Shown: piece after piece, positions 1 to 8,875 of the stretch
Layout: every line of letters begins with the position of its first letter
Position numbering within the stretch: the first letter of the stretch is position 1
Origin: JANTGF01 sp963750735
GTDB taxonomy: Bacteria > Bacteroidota > Bacteroidia > Bacteroidales > VadinHA17
NCBI GenBank assembly: GCA_963750735.1
Contig: CAVVRY010000003.1
Span: 310,001-374,000 of the forward strand
Direction of reading: 5' to 3'
DNA: 64,000 bases
Program-made: the position numbers and the translations under genes
The notes under the pieces: model-generated
Told to the model about the DNA's origin: nothing
What the model saw: only the letters and a program-made list of their open reading frames with translations
Database searches by the model: none

Positions 1-88
1 CGGAAAGTAAAGAATTAATAGTGTCACCGGCATTATTCCCAATTGATGAAATAATGCCAATACCGGTAACAACAACTGGAGATGGCAT
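1..88 (-). CDS. beta-ketoacyl-ACP synthase, N-terminal fragment cut by window edge
   Basis: Reading the minus strand from an ATG at 88 gives 29 residues beginning MPSPVVVTGIGIISSIGNN. This is the typical first beta strand of a KAS I/II ketosynthase (VVVTGxGxxSxxG). The rest lies beyond the left edge, so the active site cannot be checked. It starts 15 bp after the ACP stop and continues the same operon. Being partial and recognised from one motif, the family is likely but the substrate is unknown. Confidence 0.7.
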   Translation of the reverse strand, partial: MPSPVVVTGIGIISSIGNNAGDTINSLLS

Positions 89-103
89 GAATTTTTAATT
101 AGA

Positions 104-358
104 TTATTTTTGATGATTGGAAATGAATTTTGCCAGACTTCTCACCGAGTAAAATATTTTCTGTCCATCTTTGGGGTTTTCTATCCTTATTCCATATTCC
201 TTTTCTAAAAGCACAATAAGCTCCAGTGCATCAATTGAATCCAGACCTATCCCATCTCCGAACAGAGGCTCATCCTCATCAATTTCATCCGGCTCCATGT
301 CCTCAAGATTTAGCTGTTCAATTATCTGTACTTTTAGTTTTTCAATCAACTCTTCCAT
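104..358 (-). CDS. acyl carrier protein
   Basis: An 84-residue acidic protein with the ACP phosphopantetheine motif GIGLDSIDALELIV, in which Ser41 would carry the prosthetic group. Length and acidity fit a discrete type II ACP. It lies between a ketosynthase-like gene and the next ketosynthase in the flexirubin operon, so it probably tethers the growing polyene or alkyl chain. It is one of two ACPs in the cluster (the other is at 25,651); which chain each carries cannot be told from sequence alone. Confidence 0.93.
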   Translation of the reverse strand: MEELIEKLKVQIIEQLNLEDMEPDEIDEDEPLFGDGIGLDSIDALELIVLLEKEYGIRIENPKDGQKIFYSVRSLAKFISNHQK

Positions 359-365
359 GTAATTT

Positions 366-998
366 CTAGATTAATTTGTATAAACGATCTATTTCTTCAG
401 TGGTATGATTACACTTTGAAGGAAAATCTTCCGAATCATCGGCCCAATAAACAAAAGCCTCATAACCTTCATCCCAGTGATCTACCCATCCACCCAAACA
501 GGCTTTCAATTTCTGTGACAAAAATAACTGATTGATATAATCTGCAATGAATCTTGCATTAAAACTTTTAAAAATATAGAAAGCATTCTCACCTCTGAAA
601 CCATGTCGAATAGAAATCTCCCCCATCATAATATTTGGAAGGGTATACACAAATACCGATGGACTGGGATAAAAATCAGAATAATCTCTTACTGATTCCT
701 GAAAATGAGAGTCAGTTATCAAAGTTGAGTTTGAGTTGCTGAGAACCAGACCAACCTCCTCCTTGCGATAACTTGAATAATTAATACCTCTAAATACCAG
801 CTCAGAGCTTAAAAAACCCAGTTTACTTATATCATCCATTTTGTAAAACTTTGGGTATTTAATGCTAAAAAACTTAAAGATGCTTTTTGTAATATCATTC
901 AAATTCGCATGGGCATCCTTTTGAAGAAGCAGCTTTCCATCCAGGTAAACCTTACCTTGCTTTATATGGCAATATCTTTTTATTCTTAGCTGGTTCAT
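366..998 (-). CDS. ketosynthase-like protein of flexirubin clusters (no catalytic Cys seen)
   Basis: A 210-residue protein resembling the short ketosynthase-like proteins (often labelled 3-oxoacyl-ACP synthase) found in Bacteroidota flexirubin clusters. Recognisable stretches are FKMDDISKLGFLSSELVF and PSPSVFVYTLPNIMMGEISIRHGFRGEN, which recall the thiolase-fold core. I see no Cys-His-His triad and the length is about half that of a real KAS. A chain-length-factor-like partner for the overlapping ketosynthase is a reasonable inference. It overlaps that upstream gene by 4 bp, suggesting translational coupling. Confidence 0.7.
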   Translation of the reverse strand: MNQLRIKRYCHIKQGKVYLDGKLLLQKDAHANLNDITKSIFKFFSIKYPKFYKMDDISKLGFLSSELVFRGINYSSYRKEEVGLVLSNSNSTLITDSHFQESVRDYSDFYPSPSVFVYTLPNIMMGEISIRHGFRGENAFYIFKSFNARFIADYINQLFLSQKLKACLGGWVDHWDEGYEAFVYWADDSEDFPSKCNHTTEEIDRLYKLI

Positions 999-2134
999 AA
1001 TATCTTTTGTAAAACTATGGCAGCATTGCTTCCTCCAAATCCCGAGGCCATTTTCAAAGCTGTGCTTATCTCGTAAGTGCAGGTTTTATCGACCACATTT
1101 ATATTTCGTGATACTCCATGTTCACTAAAACCAACTGTTTTAAGGAGGGTATTTGTCCTCATCTCCTCTAAAAGAATTGATGTCTCTACCAATCCTGCGG
1201 CACCCAATGTATGGCCAAAACTTCCTTTAAAACTATTAACCGGAACAGCAGTTAGTCTGTTTCTATCAATGGCTATGCTTTCCATTTCATCGTTATAAAG
1301 AGTAGCTGTTCCATGTGCTGAAATATGCTGAATTGAATCAGGTCCATGTTTAGTCTCTTTCATGGCTTTTTTTATCGCAATAAATGATCCTTCTCCGGTT
1401 TTTGAAGGGCCGGATATATGGTTGGCGTCATTGGCTGATGCTCCACCCATGTATGCTATATTGCTCTTTCCTGATTTGTTTTTCGTAAGGATGATTGTGC
1501 TGGCTGCCTCTCCCAGTGACAAGCCATCTCTATTTTTATCAAAAGGTTTACAAGGTTCGGTACTCAATGATAAGAAGGACATAAATCCACTAACTACAAA
1601 GCGGGAAACTATATCTGCACCCACAACAACAACATTATCAAATTTGCCACTATCGATAAAAAGAGCTGCATTGCTTAATGCCAGGACACCCGATACACAT
1701 GCATTAGAAAGAACAATCATTTCATTGGGGTTACCGAAATATTCACGAATTACCTCCCCAAGTCTCCAAAGTAATACTCTTTCCGGTTCAAATTGGAGCC
1801 TTTTATCATCCCCAAGTAAATCGACATTCCCTTTTGTACTTGATAATATAATACCTGTCTTTTCTGATCGAATATCAACATCTGTTTCGTCAAGAACTGA
1901 TTTAACAGATTGTATAATCATCTTCTCAAGTTTTGTAAATCTCCCATTATCCAAATCTGAAAAATGACTGTTTAGGATGTTTTCATCAACAATTGAAGCC
2001 TGGAAAGGCTCGGGGTAAAGGTCAATGTTATTGATGGTAGAAATCCCGGTATTACCTGCTTTTACAGCCTCAAAGTTTTCTGCGGTAGTAAATCCAAGAG
2101 ATGAAATAATATTACTTTTTTCGAGGTATACCAT
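995..2134 (-). CDS. beta-ketoacyl-ACP synthase (KAS I/II type)
   Basis: A 379-residue decarboxylating ketosynthase. The nucleophile lies in SNACVSGVLAL (Cys146), and the two histidines in ISAHGTATLYND (His274) and KGSFGHTLGAAG (His308), so the triad is complete. The extreme N-terminus is slightly short compared with FabF, but the first strand is recognisable. In this operon it probably extends the aryl-polyene or alkyl chain on an ACP. It overlaps the ketosynthase-like gene downstream, with which it may form a heterodimer. Confidence 0.9.
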   Translation of the reverse strand: MVYLEKSNIISSLGFTTAENFEAVKAGNTGISTINNIDLYPEPFQASIVDENILNSHFSDLDNGRFTKLEKMIIQSVKSVLDETDVDIRSEKTGIILSSTKGNVDLLGDDKRLQFEPERVLLWRLGEVIREYFGNPNEMIVLSNACVSGVLALSNAALFIDSGKFDNVVVVGADIVSRFVVSGFMSFLSLSTEPCKPFDKNRDGLSLGEAASTIILTKNKSGKSNIAYMGGASANDANHISGPSKTGEGSFIAIKKAMKETKHGPDSIQHISAHGTATLYNDEMESIAIDRNRLTAVPVNSFKGSFGHTLGAAGLVETSILLEEMRTNTLLKTVGFSEHGVSRNINVVDKTCTYEISTALKMASGFGGSNAAIVLQKIL

Positions 2135-2141
2135 TGATTCA

Positions 2142-2567
2142 CTAGTCTATTAAACCTACTTTTCGTTTCCAATCCATTACAAAGTTGGGATAATAGAGCA
2201 GAATTTCACGATTCATATCAATAAATACCTGTGTAGTCTCAGCTGTAGCCACCAGTTCATCATCTGATTTCCTGAAGATTTTAAACTTGAACAGAATTTT
2301 GGCAGCAGGCTGATCAACAAGTTCTGTTTCAATTATAAGCTGATCGCCATATTGCACCTGTCTTTTAAAATCTATATTCATGTTTACAACCGGAGTCATA
2401 ACATTGTGTTTGTAAATATCCATGTATGATATGCCATACTTTCTGCCAAAGGATTCTCGGCCTTCTTCAATATATTTCACATAATTTCCATGCCACACAA
2501 TGCCCATTGAATCCACCTCTCCAAAGCGGACTTTTACTTCTGTTCTGTCTTTTAGGACTACACTCAT
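2142..2567 (-). CDS. acyl-CoA/acyl-ACP thioesterase, 4HBT hotdog family
   Basis: A 141-residue single hotdog-fold protein. The start VRFGEVDSMGIVWHGNYVKYIEEGRESFG is the 4-hydroxybenzoyl-CoA thioesterase/YbgC signature, with the catalytic Asp in EVDSMG. It probably releases or edits thioester-bound intermediates of the pigment pathway. It lies 7 bp upstream of the ketosynthase on the same strand. Substrate specificity is not predictable from sequence. Confidence 0.88.
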   Translation of the reverse strand: MSVVLKDRTEVKVRFGEVDSMGIVWHGNYVKYIEEGRESFGRKYGISYMDIYKHNVMTPVVNMNIDFKRQVQYGDQLIIETELVDQPAAKILFKFKIFRKSDDELVATAETTQVFIDMNREILLYYPNFVMDWKRKVGLID

Positions 2568-2685
2568 ATGTTTTAGCTGAATATAAGACTACAAAACTAG
2601 AGAAATGATTCAGTATTTTTTCAATTTCAGGAAATATGTTGTTTATAAATACCTGTCCCCTGAATTAAAATACATGAATTTACAG

Positions 2686-4002
2686 CTATACCGTTCTTTT
2701 TAGCTTGTTATAGAAATATGAAACGGAAATACAAACCAGGAAAAAAGCAAAAAGGGCAATTACATAACTAAGTATATCCCTGGTTTCAGCATTTCTTAGG
2801 AAGATATTGGCATATGCATTCAGGCCCCAATTTAAGGGTGACAATTTGCTAATAAAAACCATTGTATCTGACATCATAAATAATGGAACCCATACTCCTC
2901 CAATGGCAGCTAAAATCACAACCGAAATTGATCCAAAAATAGAAGATTGTTCATGTGTTTTAGCAATGGTTCCAATTGCAATTCCAAATCCGGTGGCTGC
3001 AAGTGATACTGAAATAGTAATAAGAAACAAGGCAAAAAAGTGCGTTCCAAGATCAAGGGCAGGCAAATCAAATAAAGGCAAGATAAACACCCCTATCAGG
3101 AGCATAAAAAAGGCCTGTAAAATACCTACGAATAAGTAAACAATAGCTTTCCCAAGGATAACCGGCATATTCGAACCGGGCATGGTTTTTAACCTCATCG
3201 AAACACCTGATTGACGTTCCTTAATGATATTGGCACCCAAAGGAATTACAATAAAAAACATGGCAAAAATAGTCCAGGCCGGTACATTGTGCTGCACCGA
3301 ATTTGGCAATATTTCTTGTTCTTGGCCCTTTTTTGATGCATACTTTTGGTTGAACACGACCATTTCATTAAAACCATCTGTCTGCTTAATCTTAATGTCA
3401 AGCAGTTCATCAAAAAGATGAGCATAAATTTCAAACAGCATATCTGCCTCTATCATGGAGGTTAATTGCCGAAGAGAACCAGAAATGGCCTGTTTAAATG
3501 AATCTTCTATTACAGGATCGAAGTAAATATCTATTGTTGGAGAATTAGCAAGAAAACCTTTATCTATTTCAAAAAGGTCTTCTTCGTCCGGAAACTGCTC
3601 TTGAATTTTTAACTTGATCTTGTTTTCAAGGATTCCTGTTGCATCTTTATGAATCACCAGGCCAAATTGAAAATCACCATCTGCTACTTTCTTCCTTAGG
3701 AGCTCTTCATCCAGATTTTCATTTTCTATTTCCTCGGTAACAGTAAAGTTTCCGGCATTTTTCAAGCCTTCTACAATCTCATTGCCAAAGGAATCCAGAT
3801 CATAATTCAGCACCAACACTGAAAGCATTTTTTCCTCCAGGCGTTTAAAAGTGCCATCCTGTAATAAAGTCATTATTAAAATCAGGGCCATTGGCATTAT
3901 AAACAACATAGCCAGTGCGGCTTTGTCCCTTATTAGTAGTAAGATCTCCTTAATTGATGTTGCTTTAAATTTCAGCCACATATTGTTAGTCCCTAAGTTC
4001 AC
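2686..4002 (-). CDS. ABC-2 type transporter permease
   Basis: A 438-residue membrane protein with one N-terminal transmembrane segment (about residues 28-48), a large extracytoplasmic domain, and five or six hydrophobic segments from about residue 245 to the end. This is the ABC-2 permease layout of the YhaP/DrrB/NatB class. Its start overlaps the ATPase gene by 17 bp, so the two form an exporter pair. In this operon the likely cargo is the pigment or a lipid intermediate, by inference from context only. Confidence 0.88.
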   Translation of the reverse strand: MNLGTNNMWLKFKATSIKEILLLIRDKAALAMLFIMPMALILIMTLLQDGTFKRLEEKMLSVLVLNYDLDSFGNEIVEGLKNAGNFTVTEEIENENLDEELLRKKVADGDFQFGLVIHKDATGILENKIKLKIQEQFPDEEDLFEIDKGFLANSPTIDIYFDPVIEDSFKQAISGSLRQLTSMIEADMLFEIYAHLFDELLDIKIKQTDGFNEMVVFNQKYASKKGQEQEILPNSVQHNVPAWTIFAMFFIVIPLGANIIKERQSGVSMRLKTMPGSNMPVILGKAIVYLFVGILQAFFMLLIGVFILPLFDLPALDLGTHFFALFLITISVSLAATGFGIAIGTIAKTHEQSSIFGSISVVILAAIGGVWVPLFMMSDTMVFISKLSPLNWGLNAYANIFLRNAETRDILSYVIALFAFFLVCISVSYFYNKLKRTV

Positions 4003-4750
4003 GGCCTGTTAAATGTAAGAATATATCCTCAAGGTTATTGCACGAGCTATATTGTGAGATCAATTCACCCGGTATGCCCTTTGCAATGATTTGCCCTTTG
4101 TCGATGATGGCAATTTTCGAACAAAATTGTTCTGCCTCTTCCATGTGGTGAGATGTATAAATAATACTTACACCCTTTTTATTCAATTCTTTTAAATATT
4201 CCAGGATAACATTTTTTGATTGTACATCGATCCCAACAGTAGGTTCATCAAGGAACAATATCTTTGGAGAGTGAAGTAATCCGGCAACAAGATTTACTCT
4301 TCGTTTCATTCCTCCTGAAAAACTGCTCAACTTTTGATGGAGATACTTTTTTAAGCCAAAAACGGTGATAATCTCATCCAAACTTTTTTCAAGGTCATTG
4401 CCTTCAATGCCATACATATTTCCAAAAAAACGCAGGTTTTCAAAAGCTGTTAATTGCGGATATAAAGCTATATCCTGAGGTACCACACCAATTATTTTTT
4501 TAATTTTTTCCTGTTCACTCTCAAGGTGGTGGTTATCAATACTAACTTTTCCATTCGTTGGTTTTATCTGGCAGCAAAGAATTGAAATAGTTGTTGTTTT
4601 GCCTGCACCATTCGGTCCGAGCAGACCAAAAATCTCACCCTCATTTATTTGTAAGCTCAAGCCTTTTAAAGCAGGTTCTGTTGCGTTTTTATAGACTTTT
4701 GTAAGTTCATTAATATCTATAAGAGGAGTGGAATTCATTTGCTGATACAA
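3986..4750 (-). CDS. ABC transporter ATP-binding protein
   Basis: A 254-residue ATPase with Walker A LLGPNGAGKTTT, Q-loop VPQDIALYPQLT, signature SSFSGGMKRR, Walker B ILFLDEPTVG and switch histidine YTSHHMEE. It resembles drug/lipid export ATPases (CcmA/DrrA type). It pairs with the ABC-2 permease downstream (17-bp overlap) and overlaps the BtrH-like gene upstream by 16 bp, so the three are probably translationally coupled. Confidence 0.95.
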   Translation of the reverse strand: MYQQMNSTPLIDINELTKVYKNATEPALKGLSLQINEGEIFGLLGPNGAGKTTTISILCCQIKPTNGKVSIDNHHLESEQEKIKKIIGVVPQDIALYPQLTAFENLRFFGNMYGIEGNDLEKSLDEIITVFGLKKYLHQKLSSFSGGMKRRVNLVAGLLHSPKILFLDEPTVGIDVQSKNVILEYLKELNKKGVSIIYTSHHMEEAEQFCSKIAIIDKGQIIAKGIPGELISQYSSCNNLEDIFLHLTGRELRD

Positions 4751-5748
4751 GTTTTCAATTCTTTAAAAAATGCTTCCTCTTTATCCGCAATCTCATATAA
4801 CTTTTCTGATGCCAGATCATAATTTTCATCAGCCTTATTTCTGTTCTTAACAATGCGACCTGTTATAACTGCAAACTCACGCCACTGGTTGCCAATATCT
4901 GTCATTTCTTTTGAAAGATCAGCCAGCCTATTATTCTTCAGAACGCCAGATGCTTCCTGTAAGAAAGCTGCATATATATATCGGAAACCTGCTCCTCCTG
5001 TACCAATTTCCTCTTGTGCACGAACGATTTGTCCAGCAAATAATGCAGCTTTTTTTGGAGTCAACTTTTGTGGGTACTTCTTAATATTTTTTGCCAGGAA
5101 ACGAATCCCTTTTACTCCAAACATAGGGACCGGAATGGTTAACATATCTTTGCAGGTATGTTTAATCCCCTTAATTATTGCCTCTTCAAGATTGATTTTT
5201 TCAGGTATATTCTCAACCCAGTACATATGACCTTTAGGGGCAAATACTCCTTTTGCATAACGCACCCTTTTCAATTCATTGTAGCTAAGTTCTGTGCTGT
5301 TCTCCATTATTGGATCACTGATTATATATGATTGATCATTCCTCCCATAGACTACAATGTTATGCGCATTAAAATGAAATCGATAGGCCACAGGAAAGTA
5401 GCTTAAATGATATACTCCAACAAGCATACCTGTAGGAATACCTTTTTCCAGATTATTATTGAGAGCATTCATAGCTGCATCCGGATTGTTTCGAAATCTG
5501 CGCTTTTCAAATTTAACTCCCAGTCGTTTTGATATCCTGCTAAAAATAATGCCTGGTAGAGGCCTGAAAGAAGTTACAGGAATTCCATCTATTTTCAAGA
5601 AAGGCATATGAGAGAAGAAAAGTCCGGAGCCAATGCCAAAAACCATTGGTTCGCTTAGTTGTTCTCCATAAAAATTCAACAAGTTTGATACTACTCCATT
5701 TTCACAATGAGCAAATTGACGATGCTCAAAATTTAGTTCTTTTTTCAT
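4735..5748 (-). CDS. BtrH N-terminal domain protein
   Basis: A 337-residue protein beginning FEHRQFAHCENGVVSNLLNFYG, the start of BtrH N-terminal-domain proteins (cysteine-protease/acyltransferase-like fold). The CEN motif carries a candidate nucleophile Cys, and FHFNAHNIVVYGRN a candidate histidine. BtrH in butirosin biosynthesis transfers an acyl group from an ACP, so an ACP-dependent acyl transfer joining two pigment halves is an attractive inference. It is not demonstrated here. It sits between a short hypothetical gene (4-bp overlap) and the ABC ATPase (16-bp overlap). Confidence 0.75.
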   Translation of the reverse strand: MKKELNFEHRQFAHCENGVVSNLLNFYGEQLSEPMVFGIGSGLFFSHMPFLKIDGIPVTSFRPLPGIIFSRISKRLGVKFEKRRFRNNPDAAMNALNNNLEKGIPTGMLVGVYHLSYFPVAYRFHFNAHNIVVYGRNDQSYIISDPIMENSTELSYNELKRVRYAKGVFAPKGHMYWVENIPEKINLEEAIIKGIKHTCKDMLTIPVPMFGVKGIRFLAKNIKKYPQKLTPKKAALFAGQIVRAQEEIGTGGAGFRYIYAAFLQEASGVLKNNRLADLSKEMTDIGNQWREFAVITGRIVKNRNKADENYDLASEKLYEIADKEEAFFKELKTCISK

Positions 5749-6176
5749 TCTTTCGTCCCTTCCGACAAAATTGCTTCTACATCTTTTAGCTCATCTACAG
5801 TAACATTAAATATTTCTGCATATTTCTTCAATTCCTCTTCCTTCAAATTATTAAAATGTTTGGGCTTTAAGTGTTTCTTCACTTTCCATTTCCAGAGGCC
5901 CATATATTTGGCTAACAGGCCTATATCCATTATATTTTTTTCAACAAAATAAAGCAGTGGGCTGGCTTCACCGTTCCTGATTTTTTGCTGGGCAAGCTCA
6001 ATTTTTTCATTAATGTTTTCCCATGCTTGCTGCATTACAGCATTTTTAACATCCCAGCCTAGGCTATAAGAGGTAGTATATTTCCCGTTTTCATCAACCG
6101 TATAAATGGGGTCTTTCCATTTCCCCTCCATCATATTGGCATCATCCTGAGGTACATCTTTGCTTTTCATGAGCAC
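5745..6176 (-). CDS. conserved hypothetical protein of flexirubin clusters
   Basis: A 143-residue soluble, charged protein with no signal peptide. The C-terminus (KHFNNLKEEELKKYAEIFNVTVDELKDVEAIL) looks like the last helices of a Cro/XRE-type helix-turn-helix. I recall similar small proteins next to DarB-type genes in other Bacteroidota pigment clusters but know no function. It overlaps the BtrH-like gene by 4 bp. Confidence 0.7.
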   Translation of the reverse strand: MLMKSKDVPQDDANMMEGKWKDPIYTVDENGKYTTSYSLGWDVKNAVMQQAWENINEKIELAQQKIRNGEASPLLYFVEKNIMDIGLLAKYMGLWKWKVKKHLKPKHFNNLKEEELKKYAEIFNVTVDELKDVEAILSEGTKE

Positions 6177-6231
6177 ATATTATTCAAAAAACTATCCTGC
6201 TAACTTTTTAATGATTGTTTTAAAACGAAAA

Positions 6232-7371
6232 TCAGACTACTGATAAGAGCACATATGTATATGAAAACCTGGCACTTTCAGGAACCATTAAAAGTATTTT
6301 TTCACCTACATTTAAACTTCCTGAATTCATCAACTCTTCAATCATTAGGGAGGCTGAAGCAGCACCAACATTGCCAACTTTTTCCAGGTTTATAAACCAT
6401 TTTTCCTCCGGTATGTGAATCCCATTTTCAATCATGTTCTCAACTGAGGGTTTCTTAAAAAACATCGAAGATAGGTGCGGCAAAAAATAGTCAACTTCTT
6501 CAACGTTAAAATTGTGCTTAGCAACAACATCTTTCAAAAATTCAGATCCTTTTTGAAGTATATGCTTCTGTAGCAATTTGGCGTCTTGTTTCAGGGAAAG
6601 TACAGATAAATCCCCAATTTGATCACTTGAATAATTTCTCCAACCTTTTACTTTCCCATTTTTATCTTTAACACAACCCGCATACATACAGGTCTCGAGT
6701 TCATTGGCATAAGAGCGAATTTCAATCCAGTCTATTTGAAGTGAAATTCCTTTTGAATTTGGTTTATCCTGAACGAGAGCTGCTACTGCGCCATCAGATA
6801 ACATCCAGCGAAGAAAGTCTTTTTCAAATGCAATGTATGGATTCTCTTCCAATTCACTGCGTTTGTCAACTTCATCCTTAAAATTCCGTGCATGCATCCA
6901 GGAAGAAAAAGTCTCGGAAGAGGCAAAAACAGCATTCTTGCATTGACCTGAAAGAATGGCCATATAAGCATACTTTAGGGCCAGCATGCCTGCATTACAG
7001 GTTCCACTTGGACTTACTGCTTCCATAGGTTGACTTCCTAATTCTCCCAATACCATTAAGGCATGAGAAGGCTGAATAGTATCCGGTGAAGATGTACCTG
7101 CTGCTAACAATTCTATATCTGATAATTTAATAGCGCCGTCTTCAAATAACTTACGAATTGCAATGGCAGTTAATTCCGCATTGCTATGTGTTGGATTTCC
7201 TTCATTATCTAATGCATAATACCTGGTTTTAATCCGGTTGCTCCGCAAAATCATACTCCTTGATTTTGAAGGATTTCCGTTTACCAGGCCCAAATAATCT
7301 TCCATCTTCTCATTTGGAACCGGATCGTTTGGTAAATATTTTTCAATTTTATTTATGTAAACCTTACTCAT
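6232..7371 (-). CDS. darB: DarB-like ketosynthase III (dialkylresorcinol-forming)
   Basis: A 379-residue thiolase-fold enzyme of the KAS III/FabH group. The Cys-His-Asn triad is visible as PSGTCNAG (Cys125), FLPHLSS (His299) and KVGNVGAAS (Asn334). The sequence closely resembles ketosynthases of Bacteroidota flexirubin clusters. The DarB family joins two acyl units head to head to give a cyclohexanedione, the precursor of dialkylresorcinol. It lies 17 bp downstream of the DarA-like gene. I recognise the family from memory; the assignment agrees with the neighbour. Confidence 0.87.
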   Translation of the reverse strand: MSKVYINKIEKYLPNDPVPNEKMEDYLGLVNGNPSKSRSMILRSNRIKTRYYALDNEGNPTHSNAELTAIAIRKLFEDGAIKLSDIELLAAGTSSPDTIQPSHALMVLGELGSQPMEAVSPSGTCNAGMLALKYAYMAILSGQCKNAVFASSETFSSWMHARNFKDEVDKRSELEENPYIAFEKDFLRWMLSDGAVAALVQDKPNSKGISLQIDWIEIRSYANELETCMYAGCVKDKNGKVKGWRNYSSDQIGDLSVLSLKQDAKLLQKHILQKGSEFLKDVVAKHNFNVEEVDYFLPHLSSMFFKKPSVENMIENGIHIPEEKWFINLEKVGNVGAASASLMIEELMNSGSLNVGEKILLMVPESARFSYTYVLLSVV

Positions 7372-7388
7372 TCTATTAAAATATACAA

Positions 7389-8309
7389 TTACCGTAGTGC
7401 TACCCCTTTATAGTACTTTAAATTCTTTTTAATCCTAAATACAAAAAGTGGATAAGTTAAATAATAAATCAATGAAGCCAGAGGAGAAACAACAAAGATA
7501 ACAAACAACAAATACCATTTGAACATCTTTAGCCGTGGAATCCTTTCTTTTGATCCAGGACCTCCTTTTTTTAAAATAAATGCCGACCAGAACTTAAAAA
7601 TTCTTTTTGCCTTTAGCTCAATTGAAACAATATCGGGAAGCAACTCCACAGAATTTAATTCAAGCAATTTTTCCTGAAGATCTTCGTAATGACCCTTTAA
7701 TAAAGCATTATGAACAGGGCCTCCAAAACGATTGGCTTCGCTAATATCCTTATCTGAAATTCCAGGTTTTGGAAAAATTCCCAGGTATCGATCCTTTTTT
7801 CCGGTAAGCATCCAGTAAATAATGGTTACTACACTTGGGAGGTTATGATGTCGGTCACGCAATGAAATATTTCCTCGTAAATCTCCATTGTTCCCTGCAA
7901 TTTTCTTTTTAATATCTTCCTGAGCACCCACCCACATATTTCTCGATCCTATTATGGTTATAACAGGTGTATTATTCATTACCTCCCTTGCCTCCAGGGA
8001 CATTAAGAAAGTATTCAGAGGAATGGGAGGACTTAAAAACCAGATGGGATATCCCAGAATTATGAGATCAAATTTCTCCTTTGGGTCGAACTTAAATGTT
8101 TCAAGGCTTGACGGTATCATCCTAACCGACTCAGGCATAGCATCCCAGAAACCAATATCCTTCCAGGGAAATGGGAAATCAGGTATTGGTTTTAGCTTTT
8201 CATGATGAATGGAAATGGAATCATCATTTTTCAGTTCAGTCAACACATTACGGACAATTTGGTCCAGTTGGCCTGATTGAGAATATGTTACAACTAAAAC
8301 TTTTTTCAT
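7389..8309 (-). CDS. darA: DarA-like dialkylresorcinol enzyme (flavodoxin-like)
   Basis: A 306-residue protein starting KKVLVVTYSQSGQLDQIVRNVL, a flavodoxin-type FMN-binding first strand and loop, followed by ILGYPIWFLSPPIPLNTFL, which also fits a flavodoxin fold. The C-terminus has a hydrophobic stretch (about residues 270-290). Proteins of this shape next to DarB are annotated as DarA, believed to aromatise the cyclohexanedione made by DarB to the resorcinol. An FMN-dependent oxidation fits. Bacteroidota versions pair with DarB, as here. Confidence 0.83.
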   Translation of the reverse strand: MKKVLVVTYSQSGQLDQIVRNVLTELKNDDSISIHHEKLKPIPDFPFPWKDIGFWDAMPESVRMIPSSLETFKFDPKEKFDLIILGYPIWFLSPPIPLNTFLMSLEAREVMNNTPVITIIGSRNMWVGAQEDIKKKIAGNNGDLRGNISLRDRHHNLPSVVTIIYWMLTGKKDRYLGIFPKPGISDKDISEANRFGGPVHNALLKGHYEDLQEKLLELNSVELLPDIVSIELKAKRIFKFWSAFILKKGGPGSKERIPRLKMFKWYLLFVIFVVSPLASLIYYLTYPLFVFRIKKNLKYYKGVALR

Positions 8310-8420
8310 TCTTAACAGATGGAAACCAGTCGGCTAATTTAGAGATAATAATTATTTTTTTGAAACCGAATCTGGCTCAAATTCTGCAATTTATATAAGA
8401 CTATGAATCAGGTCTTTATA

Positions 8421-8861
8421 TTAATTCTTTTTTCCCTTATTATAAAATAAGGAAATTACCAATGAAGTATCAGATGAAAGGAAAAAGGAGGCATCGGTAA
8501 AACGAGGTGGTTTCTTTTTAAAAATTTCAATATTTGAAAATCCAACACCCTCCAGGGGTATTCCCAATTGTTTCTTATTTAATATTCCGTCTTCATTTTC
8601 ATCATGATACACTGCAATTGCATATTCTGCATGATTAATGTTGGATAACTTACATGATTCAGAATCAGAACTTATCTTGAGGATCAGCGAGTCAACCGGA
8701 TTCAATTTTTTCTTAAAACTTTCCTCATCTTTAAACAGCCCGATTTTAAGATCGCCTTTTAGTTCTTTGAATCCTTTTACTGTAATATCGATATCAGAAG
8801 TCTGAGAGAGCAGATTCATTGACAGAATAATGGTTCCAAGCACCAGGATTACCTTTTTCAT
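8421..8861 (-). CDS. secreted DUF2141 family protein
   Basis: A 146-residue exported protein with a signal peptide (MKKVILVLGTIILSMNLLSQ). The mature part fits DUF2141: DLKIGLFKDEESF, and YAIAVYHDENEDGILNKKQLGIPLEGVGFSN, whose DENEDGILN looks like a calcium-binding loop. It lies in the pigment operon between darA and another secreted protein. Function is unknown; it may assist envelope localisation of the product. Confidence 0.82.
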   Translation of the reverse strand: MKKVILVLGTIILSMNLLSQTSDIDITVKGFKELKGDLKIGLFKDEESFKKKLNPVDSLILKISSDSESCKLSNINHAEYAIAVYHDENEDGILNKKQLGIPLEGVGFSNIEIFKKKPPRFTDASFFLSSDTSLVISLFYNKGKKN

Positions 8862-8875
8862 TCAATCAATGCCCA

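Noticed and set aside
1362..1967. 201-residue plus-strand reading frame within the ketosynthase
   Set aside because: It is the antisense shadow of a well-supported KAS gene and has no recognisable protein features.
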